From Deltaproteobacteria bacterium (lineage in GTDB: Bacteria; Myxococcota_A; Polyangia; JAAYKL01): DNA of 8,304 nt. Position numbers and translations under genes: made by a program. The notes beneath the pieces are model-generated. The model was not told the origin of the DNA. It saw only the letters and a program-made list of their open reading frames with translations, and did no database searches. The stretch is from NCBI GenBank assembly GCA_011389755.1, contig JAABTR010000426.1, forward strand, positions 1 to 8,304, read 5' to 3'. The stretch's first letter is position 1. Each line of letters starts with the position of its first letter. Below are positions 1 to 7,108 of the stretch, one piece after another.

Positions 1-219
1 ATATTGCTTAACTACTCGTAACATACACGATATGTCAAGAAATGCACCTCGGCGCGGATGAAATAGGGTCAGATATCGTTAAGACGCCTTGTTTTCACAG
101 GTTTTTTCTCGTATGTCCCTAGACGTATTTTTTTTTCGGGCGCTTTGTTGCAGCGCCGAGCTGCCGGCCTGTCCACCGCGGATCATGCGTAGCTCGAAGC
201 CACCGGCCATCGAGAACGA
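1..219. other. AT-rich leader region upstream of the NAGPA-like gene
   Basis: No credible gene lies here. The first 135 bases are clearly richer in A+T than the rest of the window, as expected of a promoter region. An inverted repeat, ACATA (21-25) and TATGT (31-35) around a five-base spacer, could be a small operator. A weak sigma70-like pair is TTGTTT (89-94) and TATGTC (112-117) with 17 bases between, matching consensus at only about half the positions. A T9 tract just before position 137 is followed by a GC-rich hairpin (139-157). The last 60 bases return to high GC and probably form the 5' untranslated leader of the gene at 220. Confidence 0.4.
139..157 (+). repeat. GC-rich hairpin in the leader of the gene at 220
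   Basis: GGCGCT (139-144) is the exact reverse complement of AGCGCC (152-157), with a seven-base loop. The run of T lies before the stem on the plus strand, so this is not an ordinary intrinsic terminator for either strand. If transcription starts upstream, it would form a stable structure in the 5' leader. Whether it has a role is unknown. Confidence 0.35.
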
Positions 220-2895
220 ATGGATATGAAGAGACCGCCGAAAAATTCACCTTCTTTTGCCACACATAGAGAAGGGGGCCGCCCAAACGGGAAGAGGGCT
301 CCGCGCTTATTCGACCGCGGGCACCTCATCAGCTTCGCTGCGGTCTGCGCTTTTTCGGCCGCGGTCTCTTTCGTCTTCGCCATCGATCCGGCCGGGCAGG
401 ACCGCGCCGCTGCAAGACAGGCCTTCGAACTCCAGCTGCAACAGGCCACCGGCCTCTATGTTCGGGGCGGCTCGGCGGCGGTGCTCGAGTCTCCCCCGAA
501 GCGACCGTGGCCGCTCGCCCAGACCCGGTGGCGGGAAGTTCTGTTTTTGGCCTCCGCGAGGGTCGACGCGCCAGGGGATCTCTATCGCCTGGAAGCCACC
601 CTCGACAGCCGGGGAGTCCCCGTCTCCATCCGCGGCTTGCGAAACCTGACCCACACCCCTGCCGGCGACGAATTTCAGCTCGCCGTGTCGGAACCTTTTG
701 CCGTGGTGGCCACGCGCTCCCTCGGTCAAGTCCGCTCCCTGACGGTGCTCGATACGCGGGGATCAAAACTCGACGACAAAAACAGCTGGCCCCCCGGCAC
801 CGAGGTGCTGGCCCGGGTGACAGACCTCCTCGAGACCGGCCGCGCGCAGGGATTCAAAAAAACGACCGTGCGGTTCGAACGCCCGCCGCGGACCGTGGAA
901 CTCACAGCGGTGCCGGGCGATCCTCCGAAGATCGCTGCGCGCTGGCAGGACCGCGGCCTGGGTAAGCCCCGAGAGCGCGTCGTGGCTCCCCCGCCCGACG
1001 ATGACGACGCCGGGCTGATCGCCTACGAAGAGGTTCGTCTGCCCAAGAGGCCCGTCTTGTGGCTCGTGGACACGGTCCGATCCCTGTCGTGGGTCGGGCC
1101 GGGCCCCATCGAATGGGCAGAGGGGCGTTTTTTCGCCCTCAAAGACATCTACAAACGCTGGATCTACGCCCTGACCGGCCGAGAGGCCCAGACCGGATGG
1201 GACAAAGGCGACAAGGTCGCCGTGGCCACCAGGCAGATCCTCGACGTCGCGCCGGGACGGGAAATAGGAGCCGAGGAGATCGACCGAACGTGGCCCCCCG
1301 CCGACATCGAGCCGCCCGTGTTCGAAAGACGTGGCTCCGAAGGCAAGTGGAGCCCCGGATCTCCCGATTTCATCGAAATAGAAGAGGGGCAACCCGACCT
1401 CTTCTACAAAACCTACCTGCGCCCCGACAAAGACCGTCCCTACGCCAAAGTATTGCTCTACGCCATGGATATGGCGCGGCTGGAGCTCCACATGGTGGGC
1501 GGACACGAAGATCCCCTATCCACAACCGGCAGCTGCGGCTCAGGGCGCATCCCCAGGCGCCCCGAGCTGCTCGACCGGGTGGTTCTGGCCTTCAACGGCG
1601 CCTTCAAGACAGAGCACGGCGCCTACGGCATGATGGTCGAAAAGAACGTGCTTCTACCGCCCAAGGAGGACGCCGCCACCGTGGCCACGTTCGAAGGTGG
1701 CACGGTCGCCATGGGATCGTGGCCGACGGGCACCCCGATCCCAGACGACATGGTGTCGTACCGTCAGAATATGGACCCCCTGGTGGAGGGGGACGTGGTC
1801 AATCCCAAGAGGCGCTATCTCTGGGGGTTCACCCTGGATGAGGACATCACCAAGATGAACACGATCCGCTCGGGCACCTGCATGACGCAGGACGGGCTTT
1901 TGATATACGCGTGGGGGGAGGACCTGACGGCGACCACCTTGGGTCACGCCATGGTCGCCGCCGGCTGCCGTTACGGCATCCACCTCGACATGAACCCATT
2001 CCATACCGCCTTTATTTTTTATGACTTCAAAGACTCCTCCGACGCGAGTCGACCCGACTACGATTACAAGCTGGGAATTCCCACAAGGTACTCACCCCAC
2101 AGGTACATCAACGGCGCCCCCAAGGATTTCTTCTTCGTGGCCCGCCGCGAGCTCGGCCCGGGGCCCAAGTGGTCCTCCAGCCGCTTGGCCCAACCGGCCC
2201 CGGCCATCGCACCGGCCGTGTACAAAAGGACACTCGACAACTGCGCGCTGCTCGCCTTGGAGCGGTCCCGAATCGAGACCAGCCTCGAGCCCGGCACTTT
2301 TGTGCCCCCCAACCTCCTGCCGCCTTCGGCACTCGAAAAACGACCCGAACCCGACCCAGAGCGCATGCTCGCGCGGGTCGTCCTCGGGCCTTGGAGCTTA
2401 GAGCGGGGCCAGCTGGTGCGCGGCACCATCGTCGGAGCAATGAAGGGCGACCGGCTCACCTTGGCCGTCTCCGGGGAGAAACAGATGGAGATGGGGCCGT
2501 GGCCCATAAAAGACATCTCGCGATCTTTGGGCGTCGACGCGGTGCAGAGCGATCTTCGAGGCGTCGGAGGTGATCCCGCTCAAATGGCCGTCGCCCTGGG
2601 CTGGATGGACAAGAAGTGGCTGATCATCGGCGAAGGACCACTGGGCGAGCTCGAGCGGGCGATGGCCCAGCTGGGCGTCGAGACTCCGGTGCACTTTTCG
2701 GCTCCGAACCCTGGGGCCAACGTCTTGGTCCGAACCCAAGAGGGCATCGAGGACCTCCGAGGGGTTTCACACGATGCCGTCGATCCTCAAAGCGCGGTCC
2801 TGCACATCTCGGCGATCCCCCGCCGGCTGGGAATGCTCCGCCTGGAAGACGCCCTCGCCGAACGAGAAGACGCGAAAAAGGAAAACGATAATTAA
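220..2895 (+). CDS. membrane-anchored protein with a divergent phosphodiester glycosidase (NAGPA/DUF2233-like) domain
   Basis: The product is 891 aa. A basic N-terminus is followed by one hydrophobic segment at about residues 34-55 with no obvious cleavage site, so it is probably a signal anchor with the body outside the inner membrane. Residues about 60-390 match nothing I recognise. Residues about 400-690 fit the NAGPA fold: FNGAFK (458-463) matches the usual N-G-F-F region, IRSGTC (549-554) the R-x-x-x-G strand, and HLDMNP (588-593) sits where the family normally has LDGGGS. The glycine-rich signature is therefore replaced, so activity and substrate may differ. NAGPA enzymes remove a sugar from a phosphodiester-linked glycan; a cell-envelope substrate is my inference. 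Residues about 720-880 form an unassigned C-terminal region. The start at 220 has only a weak GAG-type ribosome site; ATG at 226 is an alternative. The stop overlaps the murI start, suggesting one transcript. Confidence 0.85.
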   Translation: MDMKRPPKNSPSFATHREGGRPNGKRAPRLFDRGHLISFAAVCAFSAAVSFVFAIDPAGQDRAAARQAFELQLQQATGLYVRGGSAAVLESPPKRPWPLAQTRWREVLFLASARVDAPGDLYRLEATLDSRGVPVSIRGLRNLTHTPAGDEFQLAVSEPFAVVATRSLGQVRSLTVLDTRGSKLDDKNSWPPGTEVLARVTDLLETGRAQGFKKTTVRFERPPRTVELTAVPGDPPKIAARWQDRGLGKPRERVVAPPPDDDDAGLIAYEEVRLPKRPVLWLVDTVRSLSWVGPGPIEWAEGRFFALKDIYKRWIYALTGREAQTGWDKGDKVAVATRQILDVAPGREIGAEEIDRTWPPADIEPPVFERRGSEGKWSPGSPDFIEIEEGQPDLFYKTYLRPDKDRPYAKVLLYAMDMARLELHMVGGHEDPLSTTGSCGSGRIPRRPELLDRVVLAFNGAFKTEHGAYGMMVEKNVLLPPKEDAATVATFEGGTVAMGSWPTGTPIPDDMVSYRQNMDPLVEGDVVNPKRRYLWGFTLDEDITKMNTIRSGTCMTQDGLLIYAWGEDLTATTLGHAMVAAGCRYGIHLDMNPFHTAFIFYDFKDSSDASRPDYDYKLGIPTRYSPHRYINGAPKDFFFVARRELGPGPKWSSSRLAQPAPAIAPAVYKRTLDNCALLALERSRIETSLEPGTFVPPNLLPPSALEKRPEPDPERMLARVVLGPWSLERGQLVRGTIVGAMKGDRLTLAVSGEKQMEMGPWPIKDISRSLGVDAVQSDLRGVGGDPAQMAVALGWMDKKWLIIGEGPLGELERAMAQLGVETPVHFSAPNPGANVLVRTQEGIEDLRGVSHDAVDPQSAVLHISAIPRRLGMLRLEDALAEREDAKKENDN

Positions 2896-3716
2896 TGTCT
2901 CCTTTGGAACACAAAAAAAATCTCCCCATCGGGGTCTTCGATTCCGGCCTCGGGGGGCTGACCGTGGTGCATGCCATTCGAAAAGCCCTGCCGAGCGAGA
3001 GCGTGGTGTACCTCGGAGACAACGCCCGGGTGCCCTATGGAACCCGCTCTGCCCAGACCGTGGTTCGTTACGCCGAGTCGTGTGCCGCGTTTTTGCAGAC
3101 CATGGGGCTCAAGATGCTCGTGGTGGCGTGCAACACCGTCTCGTCTGTCGCCATGCCCGCTCTGCGCGAGCAGATGAGCGGACCCGTGCTCGGCGTCATC
3201 GAGGCCGGAGCCGCAGCGGTCACGGCCGGGCGCCCCTCGCGGATCGGGGTCATCGGGACCGCGGGAACGATCCGGTCAAACGCCTATATTCGAGAAATCA
3301 ACCGCCTCGCCCCCGAATGCCTGGTTCACCAGGAGTCCGCCCCCCTGTTCGTGCCCCTGGCCGAAGAGGGGTGGCTCGAAGGCGAAGTTCCCCTGCTCGC
3401 AGCAAAAAGATACTTGGAGCCTTTAGCCGAGAAGAAGATCGAGGTGCTGCTCTTAGGTTGCACGCATTACCCCCTTTTAACCCCCTCCATCGAAAGAGCT
3501 CTTATCGAATTGGGCTGCGACGCCGCCGTGGTGGACTCGGCCTCGGCCATGGCCGCGAGCGTCCGAAATGTCCTGCGGGGACACGATCTCGAAAATGACA
3601 AAGGAAAAAAAGGGATCCTCGATCTCTACGTCACGGACATGCCCGGCAGCTTCCACGCCGCCGCCTCCCGGTTCTTGAACGAGGAGATCAAGGGCGTCAC
3701 CTGCGTCGATATCTAG
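2895..3716 (+). CDS. murI: glutamate racemase
   Basis: This 273-aa cytoplasmic enzyme converts L-glutamate to D-glutamate for the peptidoglycan stem peptide. The family's landmarks are all present: GVFDSGLGGLT at 13-23 (catalytic-region Asp16, Ser17), GDNARVPYG at 41-49, ACNT at 78-81 with catalytic Cys79, PLAEEGW at about 154-160, and LGCTHYPLL at 187-195 with the second catalytic Cys189. Length is normal (about 260-290 aa). Having both cysteines separates it from single-motif relatives; aspartate racemase is a more distant alternative that the motifs make unlikely. The ATG start shares one base with the preceding stop (TAATG), and an AAGGA stretch lies about a dozen bases upstream, so translation is probably coupled to the NAGPA-like gene. 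The second half of the protein is intact and the gene shows no sign of decay. Confidence 0.97.
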   Translation: MSPLEHKKNLPIGVFDSGLGGLTVVHAIRKALPSESVVYLGDNARVPYGTRSAQTVVRYAESCAAFLQTMGLKMLVVACNTVSSVAMPALREQMSGPVLGVIEAGAAAVTAGRPSRIGVIGTAGTIRSNAYIREINRLAPECLVHQESAPLFVPLAEEGWLEGEVPLLAAKRYLEPLAEKKIEVLLLGCTHYPLLTPSIERALIELGCDAAVVDSASAMAASVRNVLRGHDLENDKGKKGILDLYVTDMPGSFHAAASRFLNEEIKGVTCVDI

Positions 3717-3818
3717 ACGAAGAGACCACCACGCTTTTCCGGTGCGACTTTTCTGCACTCGAAGTGTGTGCTAACTTTTTCTTTAGGGCGAAGGCTCGAA
3801 GGTCGGCAAGACAGCTGG
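3717..3818 (+). promoter_or_regulatory. short intergenic region with weak promoter and stem signals
   Basis: About 100 bases separate murI from the next gene. A small stem, CACT-CGA-AGTG (3756-3766), lies just before a T-rich stretch (about 3776-3785), which could be a poor intrinsic terminator for murI. TGCTAACTT (3769-3777) also loosely resembles an extended -10 element that would start a transcript for the gene at 3819. The two readings cannot be separated by eye and both are weak. Confidence 0.25.
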
Positions 3819-4490
3819 ATGAAAAACAACAGATCACACTCTCCTCTTCTGGGCTACAACACCAACGTCAGACATGACGGAATCCTCTTCCACATCCAAA
3901 CGGAGGACTCGGGCGTCGATCGGCCCCACATCATCACCCACCTGTTTACCGAAGGGACTATCTTAGCCACCAAAAAAACCGGGTACGCCGATCTCGTAGG
4001 CGAAAAAGATATCGAAGAGCGCGTCCGCGGTCTGATGAAGCAGCAGCACCGCGCCATGTTCATCGAGCTGCGCGACGGTGTCCACGATGACAAAGCCTCA
4101 CGCATCCTCGCCCGCCCCGCCAGTTCGGCCGACCAAACCCGGCCCGAGGCCGAAATGGAAGCGGCAAAAGCGAACACCTTCGCCGCGGTCACCGAAGAGA
4201 CAAAAGCGGCGGCGAAACGCTGCTCCTCTCCCGAGCCGGTGCCGGTCCAGCCCGCGGCGAGCGCCCTCACAGCCGAGGGCAGCGGCGTTCGCGTGATCGC
4301 GCCGGCTGAGGCGAAGAAGAACGTCAAGCGCGCATCGAAGTCCCCGGCCGCTGCTGCCAAAAAAGCTCCCTCGGCGCGTTCGATTTTCGATACCCCTGAC
4401 GAAAACGGCGAGTTCGGCGAAGATCTCATCAGCGACAAGTCCCTCGACGAAGTCATCTTGTCGTACCTCACCGAAGACGACATCGACTGA
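3819..4490 (+). CDS. conserved-looking protein of unknown function with ordered ends and an Ala/Lys-rich linker
   Basis: I give it no function. From ATG at 3819 it is 223 aa. Residues 9-90 form a compact, ordered region with GYNTNVRHDG (12-21), FHIQTEDSG (24-32), HIITHLF (37-43) and a helix with MKQQHRAMFIELRDG (73-87). Residues about 95-185 are low complexity, rich in Ala, Pro, Lys and Glu, with a basic patch at 166-182. The tail (188-223) is acidic, with an SIFDTP motif and EDLISDKSLDEVILSYL (201-217), a predicted amphipathic helix that could be a docking segment. I recall the N-terminal and tail motifs from hypothetical proteins of myxobacteria; that is memory, not a search. An upstream in-frame GTG at 3768 would add 17 residues, but they look non-conserved and the ATG joins directly to the ordered region. 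No clear Shine-Dalgarno is seen. It is soluble, with no signal peptide or membrane helix. Confidence 0.85.
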   Translation: MKNNRSHSPLLGYNTNVRHDGILFHIQTEDSGVDRPHIITHLFTEGTILATKKTGYADLVGEKDIEERVRGLMKQQHRAMFIELRDGVHDDKASRILARPASSADQTRPEAEMEAAKANTFAAVTEETKAAAKRCSSPEPVPVQPAASALTAEGSGVRVIAPAEAKKNVKRASKSPAAAAKKAPSARSIFDTPDENGEFGEDLISDKSLDEVILSYLTEDDID

Positions 4491-4521
4491 GCCGGACCTG
4501 TTTAAGAACGCGCGTCTGCGC

Positions 4522-6222
4522 TCACCGATCACAGCGGCGCCTGAAGCGCCTCGCCCGCAGCATCGACAAAAAGAGCAGGGACACAAACCCCCCGGCCGCA
4601 TAGACGGCATAGCGCATCAGCTCCTGCTCTTGCAGGTGGTGGAAATAGATCCCCGCCGCCCCCGAGCCGAGGGTCAACGCGGTGAAGATGAGCTGCTGAC
4701 CTGCGAAATAGAGCAGATTGGCGGACTCGGGTATGCCGCGAACTTGAAACTTGACGTTGCCGTCCAGGGTTCGCTGGATCGCCTTTTCTATCTGGCTCGG
4801 CAGGCTGATGATCGACAAGAACTTCTCTCGGCTGACGTCAAAGAGCATCTCCGCCCAGTCCCTGTCCTTGCCCAGGACGAACTCCTCCAGATAGGGCCGA
4901 ATGGTCTCCGTGGGCCTCATCTCCGGCGCGAGGTGGGTGCACAGCCCCGCCAGGAGCAGGCCGGTCCTCTCGAGCAAGACCCATTGCCTCGGCATATGAA
5001 AGGCTTCGGACAGCTCTCGGATGCCGATCCCCATCGATTCTATATCGGCCAGGCTCTCGAGCCCCTTTCGCGGATCGATCTTCAGCGCCGACAGCGACAA
5101 TGAATCGAGGCGGATCTCATCTTGAAACCTGCGATGAAAATGCTCGATCACGCGAGTGGCCGCTTCGGACTGGTTGCCACCCACCTGTAGAAACCCCATG
5201 GCCCGCAGAGCTCCGAGCAGCTGCTTCTCGTCGGCCTTGATGATCGCCTCGAGGAAAGAGCTGATGCCCTCCCTCATCGACTTGGACAAGTGACCCACGG
5301 CGCCGAAATCCAATAACACCAGGCGCCCCTCATCGGTGACGAGGATGTTCCCCGGATGAGGATCCGCGTGATAGACGCCGTCGATGAAGATCATCTGACA
5401 GTAGGTCGTCACGAGCTCCCGAGCGATGGCCTCGGGATCGAGCCCTCTTTGCACCATCTGGTCTCTATCGGTTATCTTGAAGCCGCTGACGAACTCCAGG
5501 GTCAAGACTCGCTGCGTGGAGAGCTCTTCGTACACGTCCGGAAACAGGACGTTGGGGTTCTCGATGAAGTTTCGCCCAATCTCCTTGATGTGACGCGCTT
5601 CGTGCTCGAAATCGAGCTCTTCCCGAACCATCGCCTTGATCTCGTGGTAGTAGTTATCCAACCCCTTGACGCGCAAAAAAAGCTTCACGATCCCCAAGAT
5701 GTGCCGGATGGTCTTGAGGTCCGAGCGGGTCATCTCCTCGACGCCCAGGTGCTGGACCTTCACGGCCACCTTGTGCCCCTCGTGCGTTCGCGCCTCGTGC
5801 ACCTGTCCCAGGGATGCCGATGCTATCGGGACCTTTGAAAACGAAGCGAAGATCTCCTCGGGTCCGGCGCCGAGCTCCTCGCGAATGCGCGTCTCAATCT
5901 GCGAATACGGGCGCGCCGGCACGGCGTCTTGAAGGTTCTCGAGATCCCTCCTGAACTCCTCGGGCAAGAAGTTTGACATGATGCTAAAGAGCTGCCCCAC
6001 CTTTATAAAAAGCCCCTGAAGCTTCAAGATGGTGCCTTCCACCCGGCGGGCGTTTCGGCGGTGCAGGCGGGGCATCTGCTCTTCCTTGTAGGACCTCCCC
6101 CGCAGACGCGCCTTGAAATTGAGCCACAGATAGCTCCCGATGACGGTAAATGTCGTCAGATAGGCGTACAGAAAGCGCCGTTTGGTCTTGATGTGCAGCG
6201 ATTTGGAGGTGTCATAAGCCAT
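4522..6222 (-). CDS. ABC1/AarF/UbiB-family atypical protein kinase or ATPase
   Basis: From ATG at 6222 the product is 566 aa. All hallmark motifs of the family are intact: KVGQ at 74-77 (the KxGQ helix that covers the active site), the Ala/Ser-rich nucleotide loop ASASLGQVH at 134-142, the lysine of VAVKVQ (155), the helix glutamate of DFEHEA (208), the catalytic HADPHPGN at 285-292, and the metal-binding DFG at 305-307. The C-terminus has two hydrophobic helices (about 503-527 and 537-555), the usual UbiB membrane hairpin; a further hydrophobic stretch is at about 17-36. UbiB-type proteins act as membrane-bound ATPases supporting isoprenoid-quinone synthesis or lipid handling. No quinone gene lies nearby, so I give no symbol. 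An alternative TTG start at 6255 would add 11 residues and overlap the phosphatase stop by four bases (TTGA). Neither start has a Shine-Dalgarno, so coupling to the upstream gene is likely. It converges on the gene ending at 4490 with only 31 bases between. Confidence 0.95.
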   Translation of the reverse strand: MAYDTSKSLHIKTKRRFLYAYLTTFTVIGSYLWLNFKARLRGRSYKEEQMPRLHRRNARRVEGTILKLQGLFIKVGQLFSIMSNFLPEEFRRDLENLQDAVPARPYSQIETRIREELGAGPEEIFASFSKVPIASASLGQVHEARTHEGHKVAVKVQHLGVEEMTRSDLKTIRHILGIVKLFLRVKGLDNYYHEIKAMVREELDFEHEARHIKEIGRNFIENPNVLFPDVYEELSTQRVLTLEFVSGFKITDRDQMVQRGLDPEAIARELVTTYCQMIFIDGVYHADPHPGNILVTDEGRLVLLDFGAVGHLSKSMREGISSFLEAIIKADEKQLLGALRAMGFLQVGGNQSEAATRVIEHFHRRFQDEIRLDSLSLSALKIDPRKGLESLADIESMGIGIRELSEAFHMPRQWVLLERTGLLLAGLCTHLAPEMRPTETIRPYLEEFVLGKDRDWAEMLFDVSREKFLSIISLPSQIEKAIQRTLDGNVKFQVRGIPESANLLYFAGQQLIFTALTLGSGAAGIYFHHLQEQELMRYAVYAAGGFVSLLFLSMLRARRFRRRCDR

Positions 6223-6251
6223 GGTGGAGGGGGTTGAGACACCCTTCGCTG

Positions 6252-7019
6252 TCAAGGTGATTGGACGAGCACGACCGTGCTATTGTCGTGCCCTCCGTTG
6301 TTGTTGGCCTCCTGAATGAGCGCGTGACACGCCGATTGGAGATCATTTCGGTGGTCGCCGACGATCTCCAGCATACGCTCATCGGTGAGCTCGCCTGAGA
6401 GACCGTCCGAACACATCAAGTAGATGTCGCCCGAGTGCGGAACCTCGAAAAAGGTATCCACCTTAACCGATTCCTTCATCCCCAGAGCCCGGACGATGAC
6501 GTTCTTGTGGGGAAAGCTCTCTATCTCTTCCGCGGAGAGCTTCTTCATCTTGATGTAGTCGTTTAAGAGCGAGTGGTCCTCGCTGATTTGCTCTATCCTG
6601 CTACCCCGGATGCGATAGATGCGGCTGTCTCCCACATGGCCCAAGTAGGCCCCTTCTTCTACCACGTAGATGCAGACGAGTGTGGTCCCCATCCCGTGGT
6701 ACTTCGGCTCGCGCTTGGATGCCTCGTGGATGCGCAGGTTGGCGAGCTTGATCCCCGTTATGAGCCGATTCTCCTCATAACGCCGCGAGCGATCCATCTT
6801 GTAGGGCCACGTCATCTCGGGATCCTCGCGGGTCTCCTTGAAGAAGATCTTCAGGTTCTCCACCGCCATCTGGCTGGCCACCTCGCCCGAGGCGTGCCCC
6901 CCCATGCCGTCGCAGACGACGAACAGGTTCTCCTCAGACAAAATGGAGAACGTGTCCTCGTTGTGATTTCTCTTCATTCCAACGTTGGTCTCACCGGCTA
7001 CTTTCACTGGAATCTTCAC
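6252..7019 (-). CDS. PP2C-family Ser/Thr protein phosphatase
   Basis: From GTG at 7019 this is a 255-aa single-domain PPM/PP2C phosphatase, a Mn/Mg-dependent enzyme that removes phosphate from Ser and Thr. Its motifs appear in order: GMKRNHNED (14-22), CDGMGGHASGE (36-46) with metal-binding Asp37, GMGTTLV (109-115), GHVGDSRIYR (128-137), CSDGLSGELTD (203-213) with metal-binding Asp205, and GGHDNSTVVLV (242-252) with Asp245. The catalytic set looks complete. There is no membrane segment, so it is cytosolic. I chose the GTG because GAGGA lies four bases upstream (7024-7028 on the plus strand); a TTG at 7040 adds seven residues but has only an AT-rich tract before it. Its stop abuts or overlaps the start of the ABC1-kinase gene, so the two are probably co-transcribed. 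Bacterial enzymes of this type usually oppose Hanks-type kinases, none of which is in the window. Confidence 0.96.
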   Translation of the reverse strand: MKIPVKVAGETNVGMKRNHNEDTFSILSEENLFVVCDGMGGHASGEVASQMAVENLKIFFKETREDPEMTWPYKMDRSRRYEENRLITGIKLANLRIHEASKREPKYHGMGTTLVCIYVVEEGAYLGHVGDSRIYRIRGSRIEQISEDHSLLNDYIKMKKLSAEEIESFPHKNVIVRALGMKESVKVDTFFEVPHSGDIYLMCSDGLSGELTDERMLEIVGDHRNDLQSACHALIQEANNNGGHDNSTVVLVQSP

Positions 7020-7030
7020 GGGGTCCTCAC
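7020..7030 (-). promoter_or_regulatory. ribosome binding site deciding the phosphatase start
   Basis: On the minus strand GTGAGGA precedes GTG at 7019, with four bases between GAGGA and the start codon. The upstream TTG at 7040 has no such site, so the GTG start is preferred. Confidence 0.55.
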
Positions 7031-7038
7031 TTGGCTTC

Positions 7039-7094
7039 AAAAAAAATTAATTACCGCTTGGCGCCGAAAACGCGCACGTGCCGCGCCTTTTTTT
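7039..7094. terminator. candidate hairpin with flanking A and T tracts between the proline-rich gene and the phosphatase
   Basis: On the plus strand GGCGC (7060-7064) pairs with GCGCC (7083-7087), directly followed by seven T (7088-7094). A nested alternative pairs GCGC (7072-7075) with GCGC (7083-7086). A run of eight A at 7039-7046 gives eight T on the minus strand, but 13 bases after the stem, so termination is better formed for plus-strand transcription, where no gene ends. It may act in both directions and partly separate the proline-rich gene from the phosphatase-kinase pair. An alternative minus-strand reading is a TAATTA -10 element for the phosphatase, but no good -35 goes with it. 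Confidence 0.3.
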
Positions 7095-7108
7095 GTCCGC
7101 TCCCGCCG

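Noticed and set aside
131..160. Hairpin next to a T tract as an intrinsic terminator
   Set aside because: The T tract precedes the stem on the plus strand and becomes A on the minus strand, so the order is wrong for termination in either direction.
763..1506. Long minus-strand open frame of 247 codons opposite the NAGPA-like gene
   Set aside because: It lies wholly antisense to a gene with recognisable domains, its residue use mirrors the sense codons, and no ribosome site or motif supports it.
2624..3022. Minus-strand open frame spanning the NAGPA-like/murI junction
   Set aside because: It is antisense to two genes at once, with no motif and Arg/Pro/Gly-rich composition.
4491..4521. Terminator between the convergent genes
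   Set aside because: Only a four-base GCGC stem around GTCT is visible and there is no T tract on either strand, so termination here cannot be claimed.
5356..5838. Plus-strand open frame of 160 codons within the ABC1 kinase gene
   Set aside because: It is antisense to the intact catalytic core (HADPHPGN, DFG); its His/Val/Leu/Asp-rich sequence is a typical antisense shadow.
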